Of a stretch of 64,000 nt of DNA, positions 53,259 through 62,543 are shown piece after piece. The notes beneath the pieces were generated by a model. The model did no database searches. It saw nothing but the letters and a program-made list of their open reading frames with translations, and was not told the DNA's origin. The position numbers were made by a program, and so were the translations under genes. Source of the DNA: Bradyrhizobium sp. DOA9 (lineage in GTDB: Bacteria; Pseudomonadota; Alphaproteobacteria; Rhizobiales; Xanthobacteraceae). The stretch is from NCBI RefSeq assembly GCF_000617845.2, contig NZ_DF820425.1:6578741-6642740 (forward strand). Direction: 5' to 3'. Position 1 is the stretch's first letter. Each line of letters starts with the position of its first letter.

Positions 53259-53531
53259 TCAGCTCCCCGCCGTCTCGCCTTCGGTGCGGGGCTCGGCGGC
53301 GTCATCCTTCATTTTCGCGGCCGCAGCGACAATGCGGTCGGCGAGGCCTGCTGGCGCGCGCACTGGCGGTGCCGCGAGCGCGAGGCGCAGGGCGCGGGCC
53401 TCTTCCAGCAGGGCTTGCGCGGCGGGCGATCGCGACAGCAGCTCTTCGGCGGGCAGGCGCCGGTCGTCGGGCCAGAGGGAGAGGTCCTCGCCCAGCCGAT
53501 CGATCAGTTCCTCAAACTCGGTGACGTCCAT
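53259..53531 (-). CDS. Small protein resembling the N-terminus of anti-sigma proteins
   Basis: 90 aa. FEELIDRLGEDLSLWPDDRR and EARALRLALAAPPVRAPAGL resemble the cytoplasmic N-terminal part of small alphaproteobacterial anti-sigma proteins usually encoded beside ECF sigma factors. There is no membrane segment, so it is shorter than those proteins. It lies between fliS and flgD, while the ECF sigma gene is about 3.3 kb upstream at 56840. The function is unproven. Confidence 0.5.
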   Translation of the reverse strand: MDVTEFEELIDRLGEDLSLWPDDRRLPAEELLSRSPAAQALLEEARALRLALAAPPVRAPAGLADRIVAAAAKMKDDAAEPRTEGETAGS

Positions 53532-53702
53532 CGCCCGCCGATCCCGCCTCGGTCAGGCCCGTCATAAAGCATTGCAGGCGCGGCGGAAACCGGATTTCGG
53601 CGCCTCGGCCGCCAAATGCACCGCGACACTCCGGAAAGCGGCGGAAACGGCGGGCTGGATGACCGCCTGCTCCCCCCCTGCGTCGCAGTGGAGCAGACGT
53701 CT

Positions 53703-54131
53703 TCAGCTCTTGCGGGCCGAATCGACTGGTCCAGGCTTGCCGCCCCGCACGGTCCTGTCGACGAACTCCCAGGCCTCCCGCAGTTCGGTCAGCCCGGCGA
53801 TGATGCGGCCGAAACTTGGCCGGGCGTGCGGACGGCCATAGGCCTTGAGGCTTGCCAGGATCAACGCATTGTAGGTCTGGAACAGCCGCTCCGCCACGTC
53901 GCCGCCTCTGGCGAAATCGAGGTTGTGGCTGAGCCCACGCAGGATCGCGGTCGCCTTCATCAGGTGCTCGTGCCCTTCCTCGAAACGCCCTGCCTCCTGG
54001 GCGGCGAGCGATCTCTGGAGAGAGATGATCGTACCGCCGAGCAGCAGCGAGACCGCCTTGAGCGGCGGCACGGTCGTTGCCGTCCCCCGATAGGCCTGGT
54101 TGGCCATGTACGCCATCGGATTATGCATCAT
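53703..54131 (-). CDS. fliS: Flagellar export chaperone FliS
   Basis: 142 aa from ATG 54131, sharing a base with the fliD stop (TGATG). FliS features: AYMANQAYRGTATTVPPLKAV, LLLGGTIISLQRSLAA, the HEHLMKATAILRGLSHNLDF helix and ERLFQTYNALILASLKAYGR. It binds newly made flagellin and prevents premature polymerisation. Confidence 0.9.
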   Translation of the reverse strand: MMHNPMAYMANQAYRGTATTVPPLKAVSLLLGGTIISLQRSLAAQEAGRFEEGHEHLMKATAILRGLSHNLDFARGGDVAERLFQTYNALILASLKAYGRPHARPSFGRIIAGLTELREAWEFVDRTVRGGKPGPVDSARKS

Positions 54132-55807
54132 CAATCACTCGAGCTGTTGAGCAGGGCCTTGAGATAATCGAGCGTGCTGTTCGCACTCTCGATCGCGGCT
54201 TGGTATTTCGCGTACTGCGTCTGCAGCTGCGATTGCAGCGTCGCCGCGGCGCTGTTGATGTCATCGACCTTTTGCTGGAGCTCGTCGTCGCGCGTCGTCA
54301 AGCTGGTGATCTGGGTTTGCAGGGCGCCAGTCGATGACGAATAGTCCTTCGCAAGCTGGTAGATCTGCGACGCAATCCCGGTGCTCGAGGTGACCGCGAT
54401 CGACTGCGAGGTCGAGCCGGTATAGGTGAAGGCCATGCCGGCATAGATCGAACCGGACGCGCCGATGATCGTGGTGCCGCTGACCGTAAACAGCGAGGAG
54501 TCGCCGCCGACCGAGGCCGAGGACAGGTTGCCGTCGGAATCGACGGTCAGTTCCAGGGTGAAGGATTGCGGCGACGTTCCGGTGTTGACGACGCTGAGCT
54601 GGCTCGACGACGTCGTGGTTTGCGCCGACAGCAGTTTGGTCACGCCGCTCAGGTTGGTGCTCAGGATCTCCGACAACGTGCTGGTGTCGAGCTCGAGCTC
54701 GTTCTTCTCGTTGAAGGACAGGCCGAGATCGGCCATCGTCATGCCGCCCACGGTGCTGTTCAGGGCGTTCTGGAGCGCATCCATGATGTTGCGCATGGTT
54801 CCGTCGCCGAACAGGACCGCGCTCGAATCCGCGGTGCCGTCGGTCGTGGTCGTCTGCTGGGCGATGACCTCGTCGCGAAAGGCATTGTAGTTGGTGACGA
54901 AGGTCTCCAGGGCCGATTGGATCTGGCTGGTATCGGTCTCGATACTGATGTTCAGCGAGGTTCCGTCCGGGGTCGCCTGAAGCAGGCTGAAAGTGACCCC
55001 GCTGAGAACGTCGGTGATGTCGTTGGTGTCGCGGGTCATCGAGATGCCGTCCAACGTGAATTCGGCCGACTGCGCCTCCTGGATCACGTTGGTGAAGCTG
55101 CCCGAGCTGTCGGTCACGCCGAGCCCGTTCATGATGTCGTCGCCGGATGTGCTGGAATAGGTGATGTCCGCCGCATCCGCGGTGCCGGTCAGCACCATCT
55201 GGAATGACGTGCTGGACACCTGCACGATGGAGGCCTGGACGCTGGTGGTCGAGGTCTGCGCATTGATGGCATCGACAACGTCCTGAAGCGACATCGTGCT
55301 GGTGATGGTGATGTCGGACGTAGCCCCGCCGTCCAGACCGATGGAGAACGTGCCGGAATAGCCGAGCTCGTCGGTCTGACTCGATTGCGAGGTGCCGACC
55401 ACCTTCTGTGCGGTCGCGATCTGACTGATCGTCAATGTATGGTCGCCGATCGCCGCCCCGTTCTTGATCGTCATGGAGAGCGCCGCGGAGGCACTCACGT
55501 CTCCGGTCGAGCTGATGCTCGCCGCGCGCGTCGCGAATGCGCTGGTGGAGAGCGAATTGACCACCGCGGTGGATAGCGACGACAAGCCCGAATACAGCGT
55601 CTGCAGATCGCTCTGAAGCGTCTGATAGGCCGAGATCTTGGCCTCGTTGTTCGTGATCGTGGTCGAGATCGTATCCGCCTGCGCGGTCTTCGCGTCCACG
55701 GCGGACTGTATCAGCGCTGACCAGTCGATACTGCTCGAATTGGTCGACCCGCTCGTGGTGACGGTGACACCCGAGCTTGCGCTGCTGGATGAGCTGACGC
55801 TGGCCAC
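54131..55807 (-). CDS. fliD: Flagellar filament cap protein FliD (HAP2)
   Basis: 558 aa. The Ser-rich N-terminus leads to SSIDWSALIQSAVDAKTAQA and NNEAKISAYQTLQSDLQTLY. In the middle is EFTLDGISMTRDTNDITDVL, and the C-terminal helix is LQSQLQTQYAKYQAAIESAN. It caps the filament and guides flagellin insertion. The start is GTG 55807 with a weak ribosome site. It lies 64 bases after fliC across a hairpin. Confidence 0.93.
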   Translation of the reverse strand: MASVSSSSSASSGVTVTTSGSTNSSSIDWSALIQSAVDAKTAQADTISTTITNNEAKISAYQTLQSDLQTLYSGLSSLSTAVVNSLSTSAFATRAASISSTGDVSASAALSMTIKNGAAIGDHTLTISQIATAQKVVGTSQSSQTDELGYSGTFSIGLDGGATSDITITSTMSLQDVVDAINAQTSTTSVQASIVQVSSTSFQMVLTGTADAADITYSSTSGDDIMNGLGVTDSSGSFTNVIQEAQSAEFTLDGISMTRDTNDITDVLSGVTFSLLQATPDGTSLNISIETDTSQIQSALETFVTNYNAFRDEVIAQQTTTTDGTADSSAVLFGDGTMRNIMDALQNALNSTVGGMTMADLGLSFNEKNELELDTSTLSEILSTNLSGVTKLLSAQTTTSSSQLSVVNTGTSPQSFTLELTVDSDGNLSSASVGGDSSLFTVSGTTIIGASGSIYAGMAFTYTGSTSQSIAVTSSTGIASQIYQLAKDYSSSTGALQTQITSLTTRDDELQQKVDDINSAAATLQSQLQTQYAKYQAAIESANSTLDYLKALLNSSSD

Positions 55808-55832
55808 TTTGGTTGCTAGTCCCTGGTAGTGA

Positions 55833-55857
55833 GCGGGCCGGCCTCATGCCGACCCGC
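55833..55857 (-). terminator. Strong hairpin between fliC and fliD
   Basis: GCGGGTCGGC and GCCGGCCCGC (minus strand) form a 10-bp stem with the loop ATGAG, a few bases after the flagellin stop. There is no U-run. It probably stabilises the flagellin message or partly terminates transcription, giving much more FliC than FliD. Confidence 0.5.
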
Positions 55858-55871
55858 CCGGCAGTTGATTA

Positions 55872-56696
55872 TCATTGCAGGAGGCTGAGGAGGTACTGCG
55901 GCATCTGATTGGCGGCGGCGAGCGCCGACACGGCAGCCTGTGTCTTCACCTCGGCCGAAGACAGCGTGGATTGTTCGGCCGCGATGTCGACGTCCTCGAT
56001 CGCGGAGTTTGCCGCCTGGAGGTTCTGCGTCTGGGTCGAGATCGAATCCGACGAGAAGTTGAACCGCGATTCCTGAGCGCCGATCGAGGCGCGCGCGGCA
56101 GAAACGGTGTCGATCGCAGTATCGATGGCATCGAGCGCCGATGTCGCGCCGGACTGAGTGCTGACGTCGAGCGTGGAGACACCGAGAGAGGACGCTGTCA
56201 GGCTGGTCAACTGGATGTCGATCGTGTCAGAGCCGTCCGAGCCGACCAGCACGGACACGCCGGACGAGAACACGCTGGATCCGTCGAGCAAGCTCTGGCC
56301 GGAATAGCGGGTGCCGGTCGCGATCGAGTCGATTTCGGCGTTGAGCTGCGAGAATTCCGATTGGATATAGGCGCGACTGGAGTCCGTCACAGTGCCCGAC
56401 GCGGATTCGGACGCCAGCGACTTCATACGGGCGAGAATGTCGGAGATGTTCGAGGCGCCGCCATCGGCGGTCTGCAGGATCGCGGTCGCCTGCGAGGCGT
56501 TGGTCGCAGCCTGCTGAAGCGTGGTGACGTCCGAGGAGATGCGCGTGGAGATCGCAAGGCCCGCGGCGTCGTCGGATGCCGAGGTGATGCGCGAGCCGCT
56601 CGACAGCTTCGAGAGCGAGCTGCTCTCCTGCTCGGCGTTGATGTTGAGATAGCGGACCGCTGCGTTGGCGGCGGTATTGGTGTTGATTGCGGGCAT
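55872..56696 (-). CDS. fliC: Flagellin FliC (short form)
   Basis: 274 aa. D0/D1 N-terminus with NTNTAANAAVRYLNINAEQE, KLSSGSRITSASDDAAGLAI and TAILQTADGGASNISDIL; C-terminus with ESRFNFSSDSISTQTQNLQA and AAVSALAAANQMPQYLLSLL. The D2/D3 region is almost absent, as in short rhizobial flagellins. Many exposed Ser/Thr residues suit glycosylation. The terminal residues LLSLLQ are the usual export end. It is the first gene of the filament/hook operon. Confidence 0.95.
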   Translation of the reverse strand: MPAINTNTAANAAVRYLNINAEQESSSLSKLSSGSRITSASDDAAGLAISTRISSDVTTLQQAATNASQATAILQTADGGASNISDILARMKSLASESASGTVTDSSRAYIQSEFSQLNAEIDSIATGTRYSGQSLLDGSSVFSSGVSVLVGSDGSDTIDIQLTSLTASSLGVSTLDVSTQSGATSALDAIDTAIDTVSAARASIGAQESRFNFSSDSISTQTQNLQAANSAIEDVDIAAEQSTLSSAEVKTQAAVSALAAANQMPQYLLSLLQ

Positions 56697-56839
56697 CTGA
56701 AGCTCCTATTTGATGGGCACGGCGTGCCGCTTCGTGGGAATCGACTTACGACGACGCGGACCGCAGCCCCGTCCGTTCGCTCAAACGGCGGAGCGCGAGG
56801 AGATCAGGCGCGAAAATCTTCGCGAGGCGAATTTTATGG

Positions 56840-57529
56840 TTAGCAGTCGGTAAACGCGGTGCGGATGTCGCGCTCGTGCTTGCGCAGGAGCTGGCGGAGC
56901 TGCTGGCGGCCGCGCTTGAGCAGCGACTCGACGGCGGCGACGGTTGTATCCATCACCTGGGCAATCTCGCCGTTGCTCATGTTTTCGTGGTAGGACAGGA
57001 TCACCGCGACGCGTTGTTGTTCGGGCAGGCGCTGCATCGCGAGCTCCAGCATGTCGTTCAGCTCGTTGCGCTCGATGAGCTCGACGGCGCCGGGCTGATT
57101 GTCAGCGACTTCCGGCACGGCCTCGACGTTCTCGGTGCGCGGCTTGCGACGCAGATCGATGCAGCGGTTGGAGATGACACGGTAGAGCCAGGTCGAGAAT
57201 TTGGCGCGGCCGTGCTGCCAGCGACCGCGATGGCTCCAGATCTTGAGCATGGAATCCTGCACCACGTCCTCGGCATCCGCGGCGTTGCCGACGATACGCA
57301 GCGCAATGGCATAGGCGCGATCGATGTGACGCTCGACCAGCATGCGGAATGCGACCTCGTCGCCGGTGGCGAGCTTGTCCAGGAGTTCGCTGTCCTCGTC
57401 GTAGACGACATCGGCGGCATCGGGCGCGCCATCCGGCGCGAGCGGCATCATCGGCACCGGCGCTTCGGCCGGCACCGTCGTCGCAATCTCAGCCTCGGCG
57501 GGAGTCCAGACATCAGCAGCGTAACTCAT
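56840..57529 (-). CDS. ECF RNA polymerase sigma factor
   Basis: 229 aa from ATG 57529, with GGAGGT six bases upstream. Sigma region 2 (AFRMLVERHIDRAYAIALRI, NAADAEDVVQDSMLKIWSHR, FSTWLYRVISNRCIDLRRK) and region 4 (LPEQQRVAVILSYHENMSNG, VAAVESLLKRGRQQLRQLL) are both present; region 3 is absent, which defines the ECF group. The N-terminal 45 residues are an acidic, Pro-rich extension. It is upstream of fliC on the same strand, but a role in flagellar transcription is only suggested by position. Confidence 0.9.
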   Translation of the reverse strand: MSYAADVWTPAEAEIATTVPAEAPVPMMPLAPDGAPDAADVVYDEDSELLDKLATGDEVAFRMLVERHIDRAYAIALRIVGNAADAEDVVQDSMLKIWSHRGRWQHGRAKFSTWLYRVISNRCIDLRRKPRTENVEAVPEVADNQPGAVELIERNELNDMLELAMQRLPEQQRVAVILSYHENMSNGEIAQVMDTTVAAVESLLKRGRQQLRQLLRKHERDIRTAFTDC

Positions 57530-58042
57530 CCCGCAACCTCCAACCCGCAATGCCGACGGCGCCAATGCCACACGGCTTCCACGCGTTGAACGCGGGGCGA
57601 AAGCAATCCAGGCGGTGAATTTCTGTTGTTTTTCAAGATGTTATCTGGTCATTTTTGCCGAGTGCCGGGCAATAATTGCCGGTTGCGCGATCATCCCGCG
57701 TCCCACCAGCAATCATCACATCGTCTCCCGCCATGGCGGATCGTCCATCCTGAGCAGAGGTCGTCGAGAGAAAAAACGCTGACATTACGCAGCACTCGGT
57801 GATCAGACGCGACACGCGCTTGGTGCATGAAGAGACAATTGTTTCCGAGCGTGAATGAACGCGAGACGACTTCCGCACCCGGCAATTTTTTCCGAATCAC
57901 CATTTTCGAACCTAGCGATTTTTTTGAATCTGTCAGTCGCGGCGAACGCGATTTCGAATCGCAGGTGAACTTTTTTCGTGTTCGTGGCGCCTGACTCGAC
58001 ACATGCGCACGTTAATCGTCCTGGTGGGCGGGGAATTGCAGC
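57530..58042. other. Divergent intergenic region between ECF sigma and HAD-fold gene
   Basis: About 510 bases, more AT-rich than the neighbours and with several A or T runs (57630-57640, 57918-57926, 57968-57975). It must hold promoters for both flanking genes. I found no confident promoter box, repeat or RNA gene. Confidence 0.5.
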
Positions 58043-60457
58043 ATGAAGATCGCAACGAGCGGCACGGAGCGCCGCGCGCAAATTGTTTCTGCTTGGTCAT
58101 TCGATGTTTTCGATACATTTCTGCTTCGCGCCTGCGCGACGCCGGATGGCGTATTTGAAAGGACTTACGAGCTTTCCGGCATTTCGAGTTCTTGTCCCGA
58201 CGTTTCCACGAGTTTCGTTCAGCATCGCATCCAGGCCGAAGCGCGTGCGCGCCGAACGGCGAAAGAAGCGCGCGGCGCGGGCGAGGTGCACATCGCGGAG
58301 ATCTATTCCTGTTTTCCGTTCAGGCTGTTCGGCCTTTCGCGACGCGACCTGAACGATCTGGTCGAATCAGAATTCGCGGCCGAGCTCGAGCTCTGCCGCG
58401 CCAATCCCGACATGCTTCGGCAATATCTGGACATGAAGCGCGCGAACCATCGCGTCGGTTTCATCTCCGACACCTATTGGGACTCCTACCGGCTGGCGCG
58501 GTTGCTGCGGGCCTGCGTTCCCGGACTCACATGGGACTTCCTCTATGCGTCCTGCGACCATGGCAGCAGCAAGAGCGAAACCTTGTTCGCCAGATATCTC
58601 TCGGAGCAGGGCATCGATGCCGGTTCCTCCTTTCACGTCGGCGACAACGAGAAGGCCGACATCAGGGGGGCGAAGCGCCATGGCATCCGCCCCCGTTATT
58701 ATCCGCAGGCCACGCCACAACTGGCGTCGACCTTTCAGCGCGAGACCGCACTGTTCGAGCTCCTGTGCGGAGGCGCGCCGTCGCGGCTGGACCACGGCGC
58801 ACGCACCTTGCGGCGCATGGTGGCCGCACGCAGCGCCGAGAGGTCGCCGGCGTTCCACCTCGGCGCGACCGTGCTCGGCCCGGTGATGACGGCATTCGAC
58901 GCTTTCATCGCCAGGCGCCGTGAAGAGGTTTCCGGCCCAGGGCGGACGGTTGTCGTCGGCTTCCTCGGCCGCGACGGCTTTCTGTCGCACCGGATCTGGC
59001 AGCAGCTTCACGGCACCACATCGGCCTATGTCGAGATCAACCGCCGCGTCAGCCTGATCGCCTCGGCGGACACGATGCAGCCGCTCGTCGATCTCCTCAG
59101 CAAGGTCTTCAAGATCGACGCGCCGACATTCGGCGACATGCTCAAGGTCATGCCGGCGAGGGTCGCCGCGTTCTTTGCCGGCTTCCCGGATGGGATCGCT
59201 TCCGGCGAGGAACTCGCCGAGGCGCTTCCGGGACTGATGAATCCAGCCGAAATCGTCGAGCTTGCCGCAGGCTTGCGCGCGCGGCTGCTCGCCTATCTGC
59301 GTCAAGCCGTACCCGGGTTCGACGACTGCACCGATCTCGTGCTCGCCGATCTCGGCTATTCCGGCAGCGTGCAGAAAGCGCTGCGTCGCATCTTCAACCT
59401 CGAAGGCATCGGGGTTCGCCTCCACGGCGCCTATCTGATGTCGCTCGACGACGCCTTCGACGACCTCGCCGAGGAGGACAGCGCCAAAGGATTCATCTCC
59501 GACCTCGTGGTCAGCCCTCACGTCAAGCGCATGCTGATCCGCAACGTCGCGCTGTTGGAGCAGATCTGCTGCTCCGCCGACGGCTCGGTGCGCGACTATG
59601 ACGGCAACCAGGTGCTGCGCGAGATCAATCCGCGCCCGGAAAGCCAGATCGCGCTGGCCGCCGGGGTCCAGGCCGGCGCTCTCGCCTTTGCAGAAGCCGC
59701 CGAAGTCGTCGCCCGCGATTTTGGTCTGAGCCCCTATGCGACACCCGACGTCGCCGCGCGCTGGTGCGCGGCAACCTTGGCGCGCCTCCTGCTGCTGCCC
59801 GACGATGACGAGCTGGCGCTGCTGGGCGAACTGAAGCACGACGTCAATCTCGGCACCCGTGCGCTGGCGCCAATGATCGACGGCGACTTCATCCGTCGGC
59901 AGATCACCGCCCGCGGCCTCTCAGCCGCCTGCACGGCATTGGCGCCACCGATGTGGCTCGCAGGCTGCTTTGCACGGCTATCGCCGTCCCATGCTTATCT
60001 CTATGCGCTGTTCGGCGCGAACCGCCTGCCCGCCGACGTCTTCGGGGAGAGCCCTTGCGATCCGGTCCAGATCGGCCTGTTTCACGGCAATGGCGAAGCG
60101 ACGCTGGAGACGGTGACCGTTTACCGCACCGGCCTCGGTGAGCTGCGCCTGCGCATTCCGCTCTCGCGCGCCATGGGCATCACCACGATCGCGCTGCCGC
60201 TGGCGAAATTCGCCGCCGAAGGCCTGCTGCACGGCGTGACCGTCCAGTCCGCCGCCACGGTACGCGATGCTGCCGAGAGCCAGGATGCGATCGGCATCGC
60301 CGCCGACAGCCTGGTCTATGCCGGCGTGCGGCGGAACGGCGCACATTATAGCACCGAGGACGGCGACGGCTGCCTGCTGATCCCGGTCGCCCCGATGGCG
60401 CAGGAGATCGCGGTCTACTCCGTCGCAATCACGCCGCTCGGCTCCGTCCCCAGATAG
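58043..60457 (+). CDS. Large HAD-superfamily protein, possible sugar-modification enzyme
   Basis: 804 aa. The N-terminal 210 residues are HAD-like: motif I FDVFDTFLLR (Asp21, Asp24), motif II SDTYWD (Ser142, Asp143) and motif III/IV VGDNEKADIRGAKRHG (Asp201). A second Asp-rich segment, GFLGRDGFLSHRIW (about 305-320), begins a large helical middle region often seen in glycan-associated HAD proteins, with DLGYSGSVQKALRRI further on. The C-terminal 150 residues are beta-rich. It is followed by glycosyltransferase-like and formyltransferase-like genes and lies near fliC. A role in glycan synthesis, perhaps flagellin modification, is inferred. Confidence 0.7.
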   Translation: MKIATSGTERRAQIVSAWSFDVFDTFLLRACATPDGVFERTYELSGISSSCPDVSTSFVQHRIQAEARARRTAKEARGAGEVHIAEIYSCFPFRLFGLSRRDLNDLVESEFAAELELCRANPDMLRQYLDMKRANHRVGFISDTYWDSYRLARLLRACVPGLTWDFLYASCDHGSSKSETLFARYLSEQGIDAGSSFHVGDNEKADIRGAKRHGIRPRYYPQATPQLASTFQRETALFELLCGGAPSRLDHGARTLRRMVAARSAERSPAFHLGATVLGPVMTAFDAFIARRREEVSGPGRTVVVGFLGRDGFLSHRIWQQLHGTTSAYVEINRRVSLIASADTMQPLVDLLSKVFKIDAPTFGDMLKVMPARVAAFFAGFPDGIASGEELAEALPGLMNPAEIVELAAGLRARLLAYLRQAVPGFDDCTDLVLADLGYSGSVQKALRRIFNLEGIGVRLHGAYLMSLDDAFDDLAEEDSAKGFISDLVVSPHVKRMLIRNVALLEQICCSADGSVRDYDGNQVLREINPRPESQIALAAGVQAGALAFAEAAEVVARDFGLSPYATPDVAARWCAATLARLLLLPDDDELALLGELKHDVNLGTRALAPMIDGDFIRRQITARGLSAACTALAPPMWLAGCFARLSPSHAYLYALFGANRLPADVFGESPCDPVQIGLFHGNGEATLETVTVYRTGLGELRLRIPLSRAMGITTIALPLAKFAAEGLLHGVTVQSAATVRDAAESQDAIGIAADSLVYAGVRRNGAHYSTEDGDGCLLIPVAPMAQEIAVYSVAITPLGSVPR

Positions 60458-60521
60458 TGCGCCTGATCGCGTTGCCCGGGCCGTTGAAGTCCAGGGGCCG
60501 GCGACGTCAAGGGCTGGCGAC

Positions 60522-61859
60522 GTGAGGGGCACGAAATTGACGGACGAGACGCGCGCGACTCTTGGTCGGCTCTTGCAATCGGGCGGCATCCGGCTTGGCG
60601 AGGCCCAGCGCGACCGCCTGGGCTGGCTGGCGGGCCAGTACGGTGCGCCGGCGCTCGACGGTGTCCCGGACGGACGCCGCAACGGCGTCGTCATTCTCAA
60701 GGAGCCGCCGAGCGGCGCGGCAGCGGAGCTGTTCTACCGCTCGCTCAATCCCGGCTGCGCCCTCGTCATTCCCAGAGGCGAGAACCCCGGCTTCGACTTC
60801 CTCAAGTCCAAGTTGACCGAGTTCGGCACCGTCGGCCCCTGCGGCGCGGACGGACCGCACGAGATGTGGTGGGGCGGCATCGGCTGGTCGAAACTCCTAT
60901 CCGCCGCCGATTCATCAACCCTGCGTCCGCGGATCGTCTCCTGCTATCCGCGCGGCAGCGGCGAGGCAACCGCGGCCTTAGCGCTCCGGCATTCGCTCGA
61001 ACGGTTTGACCTCGCCTGCCACATCGAGCCGGTCGAAGCCCAGCTCGGCGACCGCATCCTCTGCTTCGAAAAGGCCGAGTTCATGATGCGGATGTGGAAC
61101 AAATATCGCGAGCCGCTGCTGTTCGTCGAAGCCGGCGCGGTGCTGCGCGAGGCGCCGCTGCTGCCGTCCTTCCTCGGCTGCGACGTGGCCTTGCACAAGT
61201 GGAATCGCTGGGAGATGTCGGGGCGCACGCTCTATCTCGGCCGCACCAAAGCTGCGGAGATGATGCTGCGCACCTGGCAGCAACTCGCCGCATCCTATCC
61301 TGCGATCTGGGAGGGCTATCTGCTCGATCAGGCCTGGAGCCTGACGTCGTCGCAGGTGCCGCTCGACACCGTATGGCTGCCGCGATCCTATCACGCACTG
61401 AAAGGCGACCTCGGCGCCTCGCGCGCCACGATCCTGCATGACCAGCAGACGACGACGCTGGAGCTCGGTCCCGATCCCGGATTTGCGAGCATGGTGCGTG
61501 CCGCCCGCCGCGCCGGCCGCACCGGCGCCCGCGACGCCTTCATGGTGATGACCTCGAAGACCGGGACCGGCAACGGCATCGCCGCGATCCTGCTCAATGT
61601 CTCGGCCAGCGACGCCGGCGCGGTGGCCGCGACTGTGGAGGCCGTGACCGGCGCCTATGCCGCCGATTGCGGCGGGTACAGCCGGCTCGAGCTGTCGCTC
61701 TGCGCCTGGCAGGACGACGTCGGCGCCGCGCGCGAGGCCGCCGCGCAGGCGCCCTGCCGCATCCTGGAGATCGCGCCGGGACAGCACATCGCCAACGACT
61801 TCTTCGCCGCCCACGCTTCCGACGAAGCGCTCACGACCGCTCGCCACATCTTCCCCTGA
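60522..61859 (+). CDS. Glycosyltransferase-like protein, family uncertain
   Basis: 445 aa from GTG 60522 (AAGGG upstream). The first 130 residues hold an NGVVILKEPPSGAAAELFYR segment. From about 130 there is a nucleotide-sugar-transferase-like pattern (IVSCYPRGSGEATAALALRH, DRILCFEKAEFMMRMWNKY, EPLLFVEAGAVL, WEGYLLDQAWSL). No classical DxD is obvious; the FVEAG segment may stand in its place. It lies 64 bases after the HAD-fold gene, in a likely three-gene operon. Confidence 0.5.
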   Translation: MRGTKLTDETRATLGRLLQSGGIRLGEAQRDRLGWLAGQYGAPALDGVPDGRRNGVVILKEPPSGAAAELFYRSLNPGCALVIPRGENPGFDFLKSKLTEFGTVGPCGADGPHEMWWGGIGWSKLLSAADSSTLRPRIVSCYPRGSGEATAALALRHSLERFDLACHIEPVEAQLGDRILCFEKAEFMMRMWNKYREPLLFVEAGAVLREAPLLPSFLGCDVALHKWNRWEMSGRTLYLGRTKAAEMMLRTWQQLAASYPAIWEGYLLDQAWSLTSSQVPLDTVWLPRSYHALKGDLGASRATILHDQQTTTLELGPDPGFASMVRAARRAGRTGARDAFMVMTSKTGTGNGIAAILLNVSASDAGAVAATVEAVTGAYAADCGGYSRLELSLCAWQDDVGAAREAAAQAPCRILEIAPGQHIANDFFAAHASDEALTTARHIFP

Positions 61860-61872
61860 CGGACACCTCACG

Positions 61873-62409
61873 ATGCTCAAGACCATCATCCTGCTCACCG
61901 ACACCGTGCACCAACAGCAGCCGCTGGCCAATCTGCTCCGCGAGCACAATCGCGATCTCTCCTTCTGCTCGGCGCTCCGCGCATCGGACCTCAGCGCGAT
62001 CGAGCCTGGCGTGCTGAACAAGGCACGGCTGATATCCTTTGCGGCCGATGTCGCAGTTCCGGAAAAGCTCCTGCTCCAGCTCGGCTATGGCGCCTACAAG
62101 TTCTACACCGCGCCGGTGCAGTATCCGGGCTTGTCACCGGCGCCCGACGAGAGCGACGACGATCCACGCTGCTATTCCGTGATCGCGCAATCAATGATGA
62201 TCTGGCCGGATTTCAAGAAGGTGGTCGGCCTGGAGACCGTGACGATTCCTGACGGCACCGTTGCTGCCGAGCGCGAGCGGATGGTGCTCTCTCGCCTCGC
62301 GTACCTGTTCTGGCAGATGTCGGGCATGATCGCCGGCGAGGCCACCGATCTCCCCGGCATCATCGAGTCCAGCGAAGGCCGGCGTCCGGCGCTCGCGATG
62401 ATGAACTAA
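61873..62409 (+). CDS. Formyltransferase-fold protein lacking the usual catalytic residues
   Basis: 178 aa from ATG 61873. ARLISFAADVAVPEKLLLQL followed by GYGAYKFYTAPVQYPG matches the formyltransferase region normally reading YGAYNFHPGPxxYPG. The Asn and His expected at the active site are Lys and Tyr here, so formyl transfer is doubtful. The later part (RMVLSRLAYLFWQMSGMIA) is helical. Together with the two preceding genes it may act on an amino sugar, as a pseudo-enzyme or with altered chemistry. Confidence 0.55.
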   Translation: MLKTIILLTDTVHQQQPLANLLREHNRDLSFCSALRASDLSAIEPGVLNKARLISFAADVAVPEKLLLQLGYGAYKFYTAPVQYPGLSPAPDESDDDPRCYSVIAQSMMIWPDFKKVVGLETVTIPDGTVAAERERMVLSRLAYLFWQMSGMIAGEATDLPGIIESSEGRRPALAMMN

Positions 62410-62543
62410 GGGCCGCCAGCGCGGTACGAGGCTGCGCGGAGCGCCAGGCGGTGCTCCGGCGCCGCGACCGCGATCGTCCGGCCCCGCACGGCTCTCTCCT
62501 CGATTGACGCGATCCTCTCTCGACATGCACGGCGGGCGTCCAA

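Noticed and set aside
57691..58002. Minus-strand frames in the gap between the ECF sigma gene and the HAD-fold gene
   Set aside because: No ribosome site or family features, and the region is AT-rich as expected for promoter DNA.
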